Source: Bacillus sp. THAF10 (GTDB lineage Bacteria; Bacillota; Bacilli; Bacillales; Bacillaceae_I). Taken from it: DNA of 64,000 nt. Under the pieces are notes generated by a model that worked only from the letters and a program-made list of their open reading frames with translations, was not told where the DNA came from and did no database searches. The DNA lies in contig NZ_CP045403.1 of the NCBI RefSeq assembly GCF_009363695.1, positions 3,792,501 through 3,856,500 on the forward strand, read 5' to 3'. The position numbers were made by a program, and so were the translations under genes. Shown one piece after another: positions 23,983 to 33,845 of the stretch (within the stretch, counting starts at the first letter, position 1; each line of letters begins with the position of its first letter).

Positions 23983-25049
23983 TTCTCCATGTCTTCCATT
24001 CTGCGCGCTTGGTCTTCCATAATTAGCGCATCAATCACTTCCTGGAGCTTGCCTTGCAGGATTTGATCAAGCTTTTGGATCGTTAGGCCGATGCGGTGGT
24101 CAGTCACACGATTTTGTGGGAAGTTGTACGTACGAATACGTTCCGAGCGGTCACCTGTTCCTACCGCTTGCTTACGGTTTGCATCATATTCAGCTTGTAC
24201 TTCACGTTGAAATTTATCATACACACGCGCACGAAGTACCTTCATGGCTTTTTCTTTATTTTTAATTTGTGATTTTTCGTCCTGACAGGAAACTACCGTG
24301 TTCGTCGGAAGATGCGTCAAACGAACAGCTGACATCGTCGTATTAACCGACTGTCCTCCTGGTCCACTTGAAGCAAATGTGTCCACACGGATATCTTTTT
24401 CATGAATTTCAATTTCCACTTCTTCGGCTTCTGGCAGCACTGCCACTGTCGAAGTAGAAGTATGGATACGCCCACCAGATTCTGTTTCCGGCACACGCTG
24501 CACGCGGTGTGCACCATTTTCAAACTTCAGCTTGGAGTATGCCCCTTTACCGGTAATCATGAAAATAATCTCTTTGTAGCCACCAACACCAGTCGATGCC
24601 GCTTCCATCACTTCCGTTTTCCAGCCCTGCGCTTCTGCATAGCGGCTGTACATACGATAAAGATCGCCAGCAAATAATGCCGCCTCATCTCCACCAGCTG
24701 CACCACGAATCTCCATGATAACGTTTTTGTCATCATTCGGATCTTTTGGAAGGAGAAGAATATGTAAGCGCTCCGCCAAGCCTTCCTCTTGCTCCTCAAG
24801 CTCAGAGATCTCCTCTTTCACCATCTCGCGCATATCCGCATCGAGCTTGTCCTCGAGCATCGCCTTCGCGTCTGTAAGCTGCTCCTTCACGGTCTTGTAC
24901 TCGCGATAAACCTCCACCGTCTCCTGGATATCAGATTGTTCCTTAGAATACTCTCTCAGCTTTTTCGTGTCATTGATGACTTCCGGATCACTCAAAAGCT
25001 CGGTCAATTTATCATAACGCATTTCTACTGCCTGCAAACGATCAAACAC
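23979..25049 (-). CDS. prfA: Peptide chain release factor 1 (GTG start)
   Basis: This factor terminates translation at UAA and UAG. The GGQ motif is in [12 protein letters not shown]. The start is taken as GTG at 25049 ([12 protein letters not shown]), six bases after AGGTGA, which gives the usual 356 residues. The ATG two codons earlier overlaps the ribosome site. It is co-transcribed with prmC. Confidence 0.96.
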   Translation of the reverse strand: MFDRLQAVEMRYDKLTELLSDPEVINDTKKLREYSKEQSDIQETVEVYREYKTVKEQLTDAKAMLEDKLDADMREMVKEEISELEEQEEGLAERLHILLLPKDPNDDKNVIMEIRGAAGGDEAALFAGDLYRMYSRYAEAQGWKTEVMEAASTGVGGYKEIIFMITGKGAYSKLKFENGAHRVQRVPETESGGRIHTSTSTVAVLPEAEEVEIEIHEKDIRVDTFASSGPGGQSVNTTMSAVRLTHLPTNTVVSCQDEKSQIKNKEKAMKVLRARVYDKFQREVQAEYDANRKQAVGTGDRSERIRTYNFPQNRVTDHRIGLTIQKLDQILQGKLQEVIDALIMEDQARRMEDMEK

Positions 25050-25123
25050 GTGCATTCACCTCTATAATGGAGTCTTATCTATTGTATGTGTGTTAGTTCC
25101 TAATTTTTTTACAACATTCTAAT

Positions 25124-25152
25124 TATAGTATAGGTTGGATGGGAGGTCAAAA
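25124..25152 (-). promoter_or_regulatory. Promoter of prfA-prmC
   Basis: The minus strand has TTGACC (25152-25147), 17 bp, TATAAT (25129-25124). This near-consensus promoter lies 75 bp upstream of prfA. Confidence 0.82.
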
Positions 25153-25205
25153 GCTATTGGAAACAGCTAGGGTGGGGAAAGCTGGAAATATGCATTTGGT
25201 GGCGG

Positions 25206-25697
25206 GTGAAGCCTGCTCGACCGCTTTTCTCTCTCCTTCCTCTTTTTTGGGTAGTCCGCACCACCTGCTTGACCTTTTTTCTCCGACACCGCTCCTTTTT
25301 GCGTCGTACACACCACCTGCTCGACCTTTTTTCTCCGACACTGCTCCTTTTTGCGTCGTCCACACCACCTGCTCGACCCTTTTTTCTCCGACACTGCTTC
25401 TTTTTGCGTCGTCCACACTACCTGCTCGACCGCTTTTCTCTCTCCTTCCTCTTTTTTGCGTCGTCCACACCTCCTGCTCGACCTTTTTTTTCCTACACTG
25501 CTTCTTTTTGTGTCGTCCACACCACCTGCTCGACCTTTTTTCTCCGACACCGCTTCTTTTTGCGTCGTCCACACCACCTGCTCGACCTTTTTTCTCCGAC
25601 ATTGCTTCTTTTTGCGTCGTCCACACCTCCTGCTCGACCTTTTTTCTCCGACACTGCTCCTTTTTGTGTCGTCCACACCACCTGCTTGACCTTTTGA
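25206..25697. repeat. Tandem array of ten 52-bp units
   Basis: The CCTGCTCGACC core recurs at 25214, 25266, 25318, 25370, 25423, 25475, 25527, 25579, 25631 and 25683. All steps are 52 bp except one of 53. Because 52 is not a multiple of three, frame changes at each unit and the open frames on both strands are not evidence of protein. The array fills the gap between the prfA promoter and the lipoprotein terminator. Confidence 0.93.
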
Positions 25698-25719
25698 TGA
25701 TTAGACTCTCACCCCAAAC

Positions 25720-25750
25720 AAAAAACAACCCATGCAAAAAGCTGGGCTGT
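25720..25750 (-). terminator. Terminator of the lipoprotein gene
   Basis: A CAGCCCA...TGGGTTG stem is followed by TTTTTTG on the minus strand, directly after the stop. Confidence 0.7.
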
Positions 25751-25755
25751 CTCCT

Positions 25756-26199
25756 TTACCTATCTTCAATTTTCAAATGCACGTGGTATCGAGGCGTTAC
25801 TTCAATAAAATGTTTGTTGAGGTCTTTTTTCACGCGCTTCTTTTCTTTTTGACTCATTCCGTTTGGGGCGTAGGCGGTTACCCTAGCTGTATGGCCGGTA
25901 ATGTAAACAGGGCCGGGCTCAAGGTTGCTGTTTAGCTCGATGACTTCGCGGAATTTGTTCTCGTCATCCTCATAATCGACATTGTTGTTATCGGCACCAA
26001 GGTCTAGGAAATTCGGATTTTGGCTTGTGTAAAAGTCTTCCGTGTCTTCGGTGTTTGGTTCTAAGATGCCTCTTTTGTTATCATTTACTCCGATAAATTT
26101 TTCTCCATCAAAGTCCTCATCTGCTCCAAAACGCTGTTCGCCGCTGCAGCCACTAATAAAAAAAGAGCATACGACCAAGATCAGGATTGCATGTTTCAT
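25756..26199 (-). CDS. Lipoprotein, YhcN/YlaJ-like
   Basis: This 147-residue protein has an N-terminal lipoprotein signal (ILILVVCSFFISGC, lipobox Cys18). An acidic, Asn-rich linker follows. The C-terminal domain, HTARVTAYAPNGMSQKEKKRVKKDLNKHF ending TPRYHVHLKI in its pattern, resembles the YhcN/YlaJ sporulation lipoprotein family. That match is by eye and moderate. AGGAGGTG precedes the ATG. It is a single gene upstream of the 52-bp array and may be made late in growth or sporulation (inferred). Confidence 0.65.
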   Translation of the reverse strand: MKHAILILVVCSFFISGCSGEQRFGADEDFDGEKFIGVNDNKRGILEPNTEDTEDFYTSQNPNFLDLGADNNNVDYEDDENKFREVIELNSNLEPGPVYITGHTARVTAYAPNGMSQKEKKRVKKDLNKHFIEVTPRYHVHLKIEDR

Positions 26200-26270
26200 G
26201 CGAACACCTCCTGTTTCTTAGCGTATCCTCTTCTGCCAAAATGTTTCAGGCTAAATATAGGAAAATTTCT

Positions 26271-26876
26271 TTATTTTTTCATCTCTTGTAAGACAGACAC
26301 TTTGTGAGGAACTTCATGGTGATGACGACAGCGAGGTTCGTAGGATTCTGAAGCGCCTACCAATATAATCGGGTCATCGTAACAAGCGGGCTCGCCATTT
26401 ATCAAGCGTTGTGTACGACTTGCAGGTGAACCGCATACGGCACAAACAGCCTGCAGCTTTGTAACGGATTCTGCAATGGCAAGTAGCTCTGGCATTTTAC
26501 CAAAAGGCTCGCCTCGGAAATCCTGGTCTAATCCGGCTGTGATGACACAGTAGCCTCTGTTTGCTAGCTCCTGCACAACTTGGACAATCTCATCATCAAA
26601 AAACTGCACTTCGTCAATTCCTACCACATCGGTATGTTCATTGACCTGATTTAAAATAGCTTGTGAGGATGGAACAGGCGTCGCAATAATGGACGTACCA
26701 TTGTGGGAGACAACTGCTTCGTCACTATATCTGTTATCTATAAGTGGTTTGAATACTTGAATTTCTTGTTTGGCAAATTGGGAACGTCTCATGCGGCGAA
26801 TCAGCTCTTCCGACTTTCCAGAAAACATGCTGCCACAAATCACTTCTACCCAACCTGATTGCTTCATTACATACAT
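26271..26876 (-). CDS. tdk: Thymidine kinase
   Basis: This is a type II thymidine kinase of the salvage pathway, 201 aa. It has the P-loop [11 protein letters not shown], Walker B-like [19 protein letters not shown] lasso region, and zinc ligands CAVC plus the later CRHHH. The ATG follows a GGGGGG tract at good spacing. Neighbouring tdk-rpmE-rho order is conserved in Bacillus. Confidence 0.96.
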   Translation of the reverse strand: MYVMKQSGWVEVICGSMFSGKSEELIRRMRRSQFAKQEIQVFKPLIDNRYSDEAVVSHNGTSIIATPVPSSQAILNQVNEHTDVVGIDEVQFFDDEIVQVVQELANRGYCVITAGLDQDFRGEPFGKMPELLAIAESVTKLQAVCAVCGSPASRTQRLINGEPACYDDPIILVGASESYEPRCRHHHEVPHKVSVLQEMKK

Positions 26877-26939
26877 TGACGGCCCCCCCTTTTCTTAATA
26901 TGTTAAGCGCAAAAACGCAGAAATTATGTAAATAGAAGT

Positions 26940-26975
26940 AAAAAAACAGGCAAGATATAGGATAACCTGCCTGTT
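26940..26975 (-). terminator. Terminator of rpmE
   Basis: An ACAGGCA/TGCCTGT stem is followed by TTTTTTT on the minus strand. Confidence 0.85.
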
Positions 26976-26983
26976 TTACTTTA

Positions 26984-27229
26984 TTACTTAAGGCCGTATT
27001 TTTTGTTGAAGCGCTCAACACGTCCATCAGCAGCAGCGTGCTTCTGACGTCCAGTGTAGAATGGGTGAGAATCAGAAGAGATCTCAACCTTCACTAGAGG
27101 GTAAGTAGTACCATCTTCCCACTCGATAGTTTCGTTTGTTTTCATCGTAGAACCTGTGATGAATTTGAAACTAGTGTTGATGTCCATGAATACAACTTTA
27201 CGGTAATCCGGATGAATTCCAGCTTTCAT
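26984..27229 (-). CDS. rpmE2: Ribosomal protein L31, type B (zinc-free)
   Basis: This 81-residue L31 begins [16 protein letters not shown] and ends [13 protein letters not shown]. The CxxC zinc motif of type A L31 is absent; the corresponding segments read INTSFKF and [10 protein letters not shown]. It also carries the type B insertion [15 protein letters not shown]. The ATG at 27229 is nine bases after AAGGAG; an ATG three codons upstream overlaps that site. It occupies the tdk-rho locus, where B. subtilis has the zinc-binding rpmE. Confidence 0.92.
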   Translation of the reverse strand: MKAGIHPDYRKVVFMDINTSFKFITGSTMKTNETIEWEDGTTYPLVKVEISSDSHPFYTGRQKHAAADGRVERFNKKYGLK

Positions 27230-27375
27230 TCTTGTCATCTCCTTTTCGCCCTGAGTCTTTCGAAACAGAGTTATCATTCAAATGATACCAAACCAAAAGG
27301 ATGGTCGACATCATTTATCTTAAAAACACACTGATGAAATTATATCAACTTATGGGGCGTTTTGCAACATTACTT

Positions 27376-27495
27376 TTGACTGTTTTCGCAAGCTATGTTC
27401 ATCCTGAAATTCCCGTCACCAACGTTACTGTCGTGCTCTTTTCGTAGAGGATCTTTTATGCCGTGGTAAATTTTTCTTGTATAAAAATACTAGAG
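27376..27495. repeat. Dispersed repeat family B, copy 1
   Basis: TGTTTTCGCAAGCTATGTT and then GTGCTCTTTTCGTAG match the corresponding positions of copies at 45.6 and 52.9 kb. It lies between rpmE2 and the rho terminator; no gene is seen in 27230-27550. Confidence 0.6.
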
Positions 27496-27540
27496 CCAAG
27501 CAAAAGCGTTCCCCACTATTTCTAGCAAGGAACGCACTTA
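27495..27540 (-). terminator. Terminator of rho
   Basis: A GCGTTCC/GGAACGC stem is followed by TTTTGCTT on the minus strand, 10 bp after the stop. Confidence 0.8.
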
Positions 27541-27550
27541 TAAAATATTT

Positions 27551-28822
27551 TTATCGCTTTGCCACGCCAGCCTTTTGTTCTTCTTCGAGCATTTCGAAGA
27601 ATTCTTGGTTGTTTTTGGATTGACGTAGTCTACGCAGTAGCTTTTCGGCAAAGTCCGGAGAGTCGGACATCGTTTTGCGGATAGCCCAGAGCTTGTCCAG
27701 GTGATCCTTTGGAATAAGCAGCTCTTCTTTTCGCGTTCCGGAGCGACGAATGTCGATCGCTGGGAAAATACGACGCTCAGCAAGCTGACGATCTAGGTGG
27801 AGCTCCATGTTTCCTGTTCCTTTGAATTCTTCATAGATGACATCGTCCATACGTGAGCCTGTATCTACAAGCGCTGTTGCAAGAATGGTTAAGCTTCCAC
27901 CCTCTTCGATATTACGGGCTGCCCCAAAGAAACGTTTTGGACGGTGGAAAGCAGCTGGGTCGATACCACCGGATAGCGTACGTCCACTTGGTGGGATAAC
28001 TAGGTTGTAGGCACGTGCCAAACGAGTGATGCTGTCCATAAGGATAATAACGTCACGCTTATGCTCTACAAGGCGAAGCGCACGTTCTAACACAAGCTCC
28101 GCTACTTTGATGTGGTTTTCTGGGACCTCATCAAAAGTTGAGCTTACCACATCGCCCGCTACCGAGCGTTCGATGTCGGTTACTTCCTCAGGTCGCTCAT
28201 CGATTAACAAAACAATTAGTTCTGCTTCTGGGTGATTCGTTGTAATACTGTTGGCGATTTCCTTAATCAGCATCGTTTTCCCTGCTTTTGGCGGTGCAAC
28301 AATAAGTCCACGCTGACCAAAGCCGACAGGTGCCATAATGTCCATGATGCGTGTGGAAAGGCCTTTTGGTTTTGTTTCGAGCACGATTTGGCGATCTGGG
28401 TATAGTGGGGTCAATGCCGGAAAGTGGACACGTTCCTTTGCAGATTCCGGATCATCACCGTTTACCGCTTCCACGTGTAATAGTCCGTAATAGCGCTCAT
28501 TTTCCTTTGGCGGACGGACTTTTCCGGATACTTTATCTCCGTTTCTTAGGTCAAAACGACGAATTTGGGATGCAGAAATGTAGATATCCTCTGAGCTTGG
28601 AGAATAGTTAATAGGGCGTAAGAAACCGAAGCCTTCTGATTGGATAACCTCTAGTACCCCTTCCATGAAAAGGAGACCGTCTTTTTCAGCTTGCGCTTTA
28701 AGGATGGCAAAAATAAGCTCTTTTTTTGTTAGTTTACTGTAATAGGAAACTTTATGTTGACGTGCAAATTCATATAGTTCTTTAAGTTTTAGATTTTCTA
28801 AATGTGAAATTGTTAAATCCAT
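27551..28822 (-). CDS. rho: Transcription termination factor Rho
   Basis: This is the hexameric RNA helicase that ends transcription. Domains: N-terminal Rho_N (1-45, [18 protein letters not shown]), cold-shock-like RNA-binding domain (~50-125, GFGFLRP), and ATPase with P-loop [12 protein letters not shown]-loop/R-loop region and Walker [17 protein letters not shown]. The 423-residue length is typical. The ribosome site is weak (GGTG), consistent with low or controlled expression. Confidence 0.97.
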   Translation of the reverse strand: MDLTISHLENLKLKELYEFARQHKVSYYSKLTKKELIFAILKAQAEKDGLLFMEGVLEVIQSEGFGFLRPINYSPSSEDIYISASQIRRFDLRNGDKVSGKVRPPKENERYYGLLHVEAVNGDDPESAKERVHFPALTPLYPDRQIVLETKPKGLSTRIMDIMAPVGFGQRGLIVAPPKAGKTMLIKEIANSITTNHPEAELIVLLIDERPEEVTDIERSVAGDVVSSTFDEVPENHIKVAELVLERALRLVEHKRDVIILMDSITRLARAYNLVIPPSGRTLSGGIDPAAFHRPKRFFGAARNIEEGGSLTILATALVDTGSRMDDVIYEEFKGTGNMELHLDRQLAERRIFPAIDIRRSGTRKEELLIPKDHLDKLWAIRKTMSDSPDFAEKLLRRLRQSKNNQEFFEMLEEEQKAGVAKR

Positions 28823-29226
28823 AGAAAAAAAACACCACGCTATTCGTTTATTTTGTAAGGTCTGTTGCTGGAGAATCTTCCATTACCTGATTCAAGCTGA
28901 AATTTTGTTCGTTTGAAGGATGGGATTATCGTGTCTTCATGTTCATTTGTCGAAGACTTGTCCCCCCGTATATGTGGGATTAACTCTCCTTATGAAGAAA
29001 TTGTAGAAGAATCGCAAGGAAGAAATAAGGTAGATATGCATACTACTGGTAGTATTGTTTATTTTACCCACAAATTGTTCTTTTAAGCAACCATTTTTTG
29101 TAGACAAGCTTTGAGTGTTCTCGTTGTTTCCTGGGGAATAAATAGGCTTTTTGTCGATTGATGCTTTTGCACTGTTACTGCCATTATACCATTCGAGGAG
29201 CTAGATGTTTTTATGACCTTTTTAGC
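28823..29226 (-). promoter_or_regulatory. Long rho leader and extended -10 promoter
   Basis: No gene is seen in 28823-29230. TGGTATAAT on the minus strand (hexamer 29188-29183) is an extended -10 with a poor -35 and would give a leader of about 350 nt before rho. A long leader suits autogenous control of Rho, known in other bacteria. A perfect TGTCGAA (Spo0A-box core) lies near 28947. Confidence 0.5.
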
Positions 29227-29231
29227 AAGAG

Positions 29232-29266
29232 AAAAACCGTAAACAGGGATGTTCCCCCGTTTACGG
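29232..29266 (-). terminator. Terminator of glpX
   Basis: A long AACCGTAAACGGGG...CCTGTTTACGGTT stem is followed by TTTC on the minus strand, 12 bp after the stop. Confidence 0.88.
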
Positions 29267-29277
29267 TTATGATGATT

Positions 29278-30246
29278 TTAAGGTTTGATTACTAAGTTAG
29301 GTTTCTTTTTGATGTTATGCTGACCGTCGATAAAGCGGACCGTTCCGGATTTCGCACGCATAACGACAGAGTGCGTCGTAGCGTTGGTGCCTTTAAATTG
29401 AACTCCACGAAGAAGTTCACCATCCGTTACACCTGTAGCAGCAAAAATCGCATCATCGCCGCGCACAAGATCTTCCATTCTTAACACTGCGTTGACGTCC
29501 TCAATCCCCATTTTTTTACAACGTTGTAGCTCTTTTTCGTTTTGTGGAAGAAGCTTTCCTTGGATTTCTCCCCCAAGGCATTTTAGGGCTACCGCTGCAA
29601 TCACGCCTTCAGGTGCTCCACCTGAGCCGAACAGAATATCCACACCTGTATGATCGAATGCTGTGTTAATAGCTGCTGCCACATCGCCATCGTCAATTAA
29701 TTTGATACGAGCTCCTGCTTCTCTTAACTCTGCAATGATTTTTTCGTGGCGTGGTCTGTTTAAAATAACGGCCACCAGATCTTCTATGTCTTTATTTTTT
29801 GCTTCTGCCACTGCTTTAAGGTTGTCTGTTACAGAAGCATTAATATCAATTTTACCAACAGCAGCTGGGCCAACCGCAATCTTGTCCATGTACATATCCG
29901 GTGCATGAAGCAGGTTGCCGTGGTCAGCAATGGCTAAAACTGCAAGGGCGTTCCAGCCACCAGACGCAACGATGTTTGTCCCTTCTAGTGGATCAACCGC
30001 TACATCCACACGTGGGCCATAGCCTGTCCCAAGCTTTTCGCCAATATAAAGCATAGGAGCTTCGTCCATTTCCCCTTCTCCAATGACAACGGTTCCTTTC
30101 ATCGGCACTGTGTCAAATACATCACGCATTGCAGAGGTTGCTGCTCCATCAGCGCTATCTTTATCGCCACGTCCCATCCATCTTGCCGAGGATAGCGCAG
30201 CCGCTTCTGTTACTCGAATTAATTCCATTGATAAACTTCTTTCCAT
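29278..30246 (-). CDS. glpX: Fructose-1,6-bisphosphatase, class II (GlpX)
   Basis: This gluconeogenic enzyme makes fructose 6-phosphate from the 1,6-bisphosphate with Mn2+. It has 322 aa with GKGDKDxAD-like ([16 protein letters not shown]), metal site [24 protein letters not shown] and [10 protein letters not shown]. The ATG at 30246 has AAGGAG ten bases upstream; the longer frame to 30276 lacks a ribosome site. Fsa and fbaA lie nearby. Confidence 0.95.
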   Translation of the reverse strand: MERSLSMELIRVTEAAALSSARWMGRGDKDSADGAATSAMRDVFDTVPMKGTVVIGEGEMDEAPMLYIGEKLGTGYGPRVDVAVDPLEGTNIVASGGWNALAVLAIADHGNLLHAPDMYMDKIAVGPAAVGKIDINASVTDNLKAVAEAKNKDIEDLVAVILNRPRHEKIIAELREAGARIKLIDDGDVAAAINTAFDHTGVDILFGSGGAPEGVIAAVALKCLGGEIQGKLLPQNEKELQRCKKMGIEDVNAVLRMEDLVRGDDAIFAATGVTDGELLRGVQFKGTNATTHSVVMRAKSGTVRFIDGQHNIKKKPNLVIKP

Positions 30247-30347
30247 TTTTGTTCCACTCCTTCTGCAGTCTAACAAACTGGTTAACTATTATGGTAAAGC
30301 CTGTAATCCTGTGCAAAAACAGGCATTGTGCTATACTTTTCGTTATT

Positions 30348-30353
30348 AGTATA
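30348..30353 (-). promoter_or_regulatory. Extended -10 promoter of glpX
   Basis: TGATATACT on the minus strand, with a weak -35, lies 100 bp upstream of glpX. Confidence 0.5.
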
Positions 30354-30502
30354 TCACATTTGCCAAAATAAAAAAGGGGGAACGATAAAAAACAGATTCC
30401 TATCAAGCTTGTTTTTGGGGACTGCTTTCATTTGCGTTCCTTTTTGCTTACTATGTTTTTACGACTCAGGGAAGACCTCTTATAAGCACTAACACCGGGT
30501 TT

Positions 30503-31312
30503 TGTCCGAGCTCCTTTTCTCTCAAGACCTCTTTTGAATTCTTCCACCGATTTTTGTCCGATATCTCTCTTTTCAAGACCTCTTTTGACCTCTTCCATCG
30601 ATTTATGTCCGATATCTCCCTGCTCAAGACCTCTTTTAATCTCTTCCATCGATTTTTGTCCGATATCCCCCTGCTCAAGACCTCTTTTGACTTCTTCCAT
30701 TCATTTTTGTCCGATATCTCTCTGCTCAAGACCTCTTTTGACTTCTACCGCCGATTTTTGTCCGATATCCCCCTGCTAAAGACCTCTTTTTACCTCTTCC
30801 ACCGATTTTTGTCCGATATCTCCCTGCTCAAGACCTCTTTTAACCTCTTCCATCGATTTTTGTCCGATATCTCTCTTCTCAAGACCTCTTTTGACTTCTT
30901 CCATCGATTTTTGTCCGATATCTCCCTGCTCAAGACCTCTTTTGCCCTCTTCCACCGATTTTTGTCCGATATCTCCCTGCTCAAGACCTCTTTTGACCTC
31001 TTCCACCGATTTTTGTCCGATATCTCCCTGCTCAAGACCTCTTTTAACTTCTTTCATCGATTTTTGTCCGATATCTCCCTGCTCAAGACCTCTTTTGCCC
31101 TCTTCCACCGATTTTTGTCCGATATCTCCCTGCTCAAGACCTCTTTTTACCTCTTCCACCGATTTTTGTCCGATATCTCCCTGCTCAAGACCTCTTTTGA
31201 GTTCTTTCATCGATTTTTGTCCGATATCTCCCTGCTCAAGACCACATTTGACCTCTTCCACCGATTTTTGTCCGATATCTCCCTGCTCAAGACCTCTTTT
31301 GAATTCTCCCAC
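30503..31312. repeat. Tandem array of fifteen 51-bp units
   Basis: The GATATC core recurs exactly every 51 bp from 30560 to 31274 (15 units), flanked by degenerate edges. Since 51 is divisible by three, several frames stay open. On the minus strand the frame encodes 17-residue repeats (VEEVKRGLEQGDIGQKS) but is broken by TAG at about 30776 and has no ribosome site. The array is therefore called non-coding. It lies between the glpX promoter and the murA terminator. Confidence 0.95.
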
Positions 31313-31343
31313 TATCCGAGCTCTTCTCCGTTACGTTCCAAAC

Positions 31344-31383
31344 CAAAAAAAACAGAACCCTCAAAGCGGAGAGTTCTGTTTTT
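31344..31383 (-). terminator. Terminator of murA
   Basis: An AAAACAGAAC...GTTCTGTTTT stem with flanking A and T runs can act in both directions, 12 bp after the murA stop. Confidence 0.88.
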
Positions 31384-31395
31384 ATATGTTAACAC

Positions 31396-32688
31396 TTATG
31401 AATTTTGCATTTGATCGATTTCTTCTTTTGTCATGCTTTCGCGCCAGATGTTTGCACCAAGCCCTTTGAGTTTTTCCTCGAGATGGCTGTATCCTCGGTC
31501 AATATGCTCTAAGCCTGTGACTTCTGTTAGGCCATCTGCTAACAGTCCTGCGATGACTAGCGCAGCACCTGCACGAAGGTCGCTTGCTTTTACTTTCGCA
31601 CCTTGCAGTTGAATTGGTCCGTTTATGATGGCGGAACGTCCTTCCACCTTAATGTTAGCGTTCATGCGGCGCAGCTCATCCACGTGCTTAAAGCGGGCAG
31701 AATAAATGGTATCTGTGACGATACTTGTTCCTTCTGCTTTTGTAAGCAGTGTGGTCATCGGCTGTTGTAAGTCGGTTGGGAATCCAGGGTGAACAAGGGT
31801 TTTCACATCCACTGCTCGTAGTTTTTCTCCTGGAACAACAAGCACCTGATCTTGATCGTTGTTGATATCCACACGGACGCCCATTTCACGAAGCTTGGCA
31901 ATTAGCGGCTCCAAGTGAGTTGGGATTACATTATCAATAATCATTTCGCCACCGGTTGCAGCTGCCATGACCATGTATGTACCTGCTTCAATGCGGTCAG
32001 GGATTATGGTGTGCTTACAGCCATGAAGATGTTCGACACCATCGATACGGATGACATCGGTCCCTGCTCCTTTAATTTTTGCACCCATGCTGCTTAGGAG
32101 GGTTGCCACATCAATGATTTCCGGCTCTTTTGCTGCGTTTTCAATGATGGTTCTGCCTTTTGCCTTTACAGCAGCAAGCATGATGTTGATGGTTGCCCCG
32201 ACACTTACGACATCAAGGTAGATTCGTGCGCCTCTCAGCTCATCTGCGCGAAGGTAGATGGCACCTTGTTCATTGGTAACTTCTGCACCAAGCGCTTCAA
32301 AACCTTTGATGTGTTGGTCGATCGGTCTTGGACCAAGGTGACACCCACCAGGTAAGCCTACTACCGCTTTTTTGAAGCGGCCAAGCATTGCGCCCATTAA
32401 ATAATAGGAAGCGCGTAGCTTTTTGACTTTTCCACTAGGTAGTGGCATCGCAATCATTGCGGAAGGATCGACTGTGAGGTCCTCTCCGTCTAGATTAACT
32501 GTTCCACCAATTTCCTCTAAAAGACTACTCAATATTTGTACATCCGAAATTTTCGGTAACCCTTCAATCGTTACAGGCGTGTCGGCTAATATTGTTGCAG
32601 GGATTAATGCCACTGCACTATTTTTTGCTCCGCTGACTCGAACTGTTCCATTTAGCTTGTTTCCACCAAGAATCTTTAACTTTTCCAT
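31396..32688 (-). CDS. murAB: UDP-N-acetylglucosamine 1-carboxyvinyltransferase, second-copy type
   Basis: This enzyme performs the first committed step of peptidoglycan synthesis, the target of fosfomycin. It has 430 aa with catalytic Cys116 in [12 protein letters not shown]. Bacillus has two paralogues; this locus next to fsa-fba-spo0F carries murAB (murZ) in B. subtilis, so the paralogue is assigned by position. AAGGGAG precedes the ATG. A pair of inverted Spo0A-box cores lies about 180 bp upstream. Confidence 0.92.
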   Translation of the reverse strand: MEKLKILGGNKLNGTVRVSGAKNSAVALIPATILADTPVTIEGLPKISDVQILSSLLEEIGGTVNLDGEDLTVDPSAMIAMPLPSGKVKKLRASYYLMGAMLGRFKKAVVGLPGGCHLGPRPIDQHIKGFEALGAEVTNEQGAIYLRADELRGARIYLDVVSVGATINIMLAAVKAKGRTIIENAAKEPEIIDVATLLSSMGAKIKGAGTDVIRIDGVEHLHGCKHTIIPDRIEAGTYMVMAAATGGEMIIDNVIPTHLEPLIAKLREMGVRVDINNDQDQVLVVPGEKLRAVDVKTLVHPGFPTDLQQPMTTLLTKAEGTSIVTDTIYSARFKHVDELRRMNANIKVEGRSAIINGPIQLQGAKVKASDLRAGAALVIAGLLADGLTEVTGLEHIDRGYSHLEEKLKGLGANIWRESMTKEEIDQMQNS

Positions 32689-32863
32689 ATACTTCTCCCT
32701 TCAAGGCGAGGTTGGTTTCCAAATGTGCTATTCCTTATTATACACAATTTTTACCATTCATAAAAATTTTCAATATCTTTTAGTTTACATGAAAATGGTT
32801 ATGACAGATATGAAAAAGCATCATTCTTTATCAAATCGTAATATTTGATACTTTACGCCTAGA

Positions 32864-32886
32864 TTCGACATGGGTGTTTTGTCGAA
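32864..32886. promoter_or_regulatory. Inverted pair of Spo0A-box cores upstream of murAB
   Basis: TTCGACA (32864-32870) and TGTCGAA (32880-32886) form an inverted repeat with a 9-bp spacer; each is a perfect 7-bp 0A-box core. Confidence 0.45.
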
Positions 32887-32903
32887 AATTTGATAAAAAA
32901 AAG

Positions 32904-33033
32904 CGGTTGATTTCCGCAAATGGCTACGCATTCCTCGGGGCGGTACCGGGAGCCTCCTCTACTTTATAGCTTGGAGGCTCCCGTTACGCGCTTTTTCCCG
33001 ATGGAGTTTACGCCATTTGCTTCAATCAACAGC
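32904..33033. repeat. Dispersed palindromic repeat family A, copy
   Basis: The outer arms are GCAAATGGC and GCCATTTGC, preceded and followed by GATT/AATC. An inner perfect 9-bp stem GGAGCCTCC/GGAGGCTCC is specific to this copy and replaces the GTGAG/CTCAC stem of others. It occupies the murAB-fsa gap. Confidence 0.88.
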
Positions 33034-33079
33034 TTGGACCATCTTAGAACATTGATGTTAGCAAATTTATCGATGTAAA

Positions 33080-33724
33080 TTATTGCTTGCGGTTGTTCCA
33101 GTCTGCTAGGAATTTTTCAATTCCTTGGTCAGTTAGCGGGTGGTTGAACAGTTGCAGAATTACTTTGTAAGGTACTGTCGCAATGTGCGCGCCTTTTAAT
33201 GCTGCTTCTGTAATGTGCATTGGGTGACGGATGGACGCTGCAATGATTTCTGTTGGGATATCATGAATGGCAAAGATGTCCGCAATCGTTGTAATGAGGT
33301 CTAACCCGTTTTGTCCGATATCATCTAGACGGCCAAGGAATGGAGAAACATAGGTTGCCCCTGCTCTTGCTGCAAGCAATGCTTGATTTGCATTGAAGAT
33401 AAGGGTGACATTTGTTTTGATGTTGAGTTCAGAGAAAACTTTTACTGCTTTTAGACCTTCTGGTGTCATTGGCACTTTTACAGTGATGTTTGGTGCAATG
33501 GCAGCGAGTGCTTTTCCTTCTTCAATCATTCCCTCAGCATCAAGTGCGATGACTTCAGCGCTGACAGAGCCTTCCACAAGTGCTGTGATTTCGCGCAGGC
33601 GATCTTCAAATGAGATGTTTTCTTTTGCCACTAAACTTGGATTGGTTGTAACGCCGTCAAGAATTCCTAAGGCGTGAGCTTCTTTTATTTCTTCTAGGTT
33701 AGCTGTGTCGATAAAAAATTTCAT
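33080..33724 (-). CDS. ywjH: Fructose-6-phosphate aldolase / transaldolase-like protein
   Basis: This 214-residue TalC/Fsa-type (beta/alpha)8 enzyme has the Schiff-base lysine in [16 protein letters not shown]. Short length, the [10 protein letters not shown] start and [13 protein letters not shown] fit the FSA subfamily rather than classical transaldolase; which reaction it performs cannot be told from sequence. AAAGGAG precedes the ATG. It is followed upstream by fbaA. Confidence 0.92.
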   Translation of the reverse strand: MKFFIDTANLEEIKEAHALGILDGVTTNPSLVAKENISFEDRLREITALVEGSVSAEVIALDAEGMIEEGKALAAIAPNITVKVPMTPEGLKAVKVFSELNIKTNVTLIFNANQALLAARAGATYVSPFLGRLDDIGQNGLDLITTIADIFAIHDIPTEIIAASIRHPMHITEAALKGAHIATVPYKVILQLFNHPLTDQGIEKFLADWNNRKQ

Positions 33725-33770
33725 GTCGTATCGCTCCTTTGTCCATTGTTTGCGTTTTCATTATAAATGA

Positions 33771-33797
33771 AAACAAAACCGCCTGATGTGGCGGTTA
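33771..33797 (-). terminator. Terminator of fbaA
   Basis: An AACCGCC/GGCGGTT stem (33777-33783, 33790-33796) is followed by TTGTTTTC on the minus strand. Confidence 0.8.
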
Positions 33798-33845
33798 AGT
33801 AATGTTGTCTTGTTGGGGTGAATCTTGTTTTATAGAAATGGAAAC

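Noticed and set aside
25139-25852. Long frames on both strands rich in Cys, Ser, Phe or Lys, Arg
   Set aside because: The 52-bp unit shifts frame at every repeat, so all frames stay open by chance; no coding signal.
30554-31414. 286-residue plus-strand frame of 17-residue repeats (KTSFDLFHRFLSDISLL)
   Set aside because: It arises from the 51-bp array, whose period is a multiple of three; no ribosome site, and other frames are equally open.
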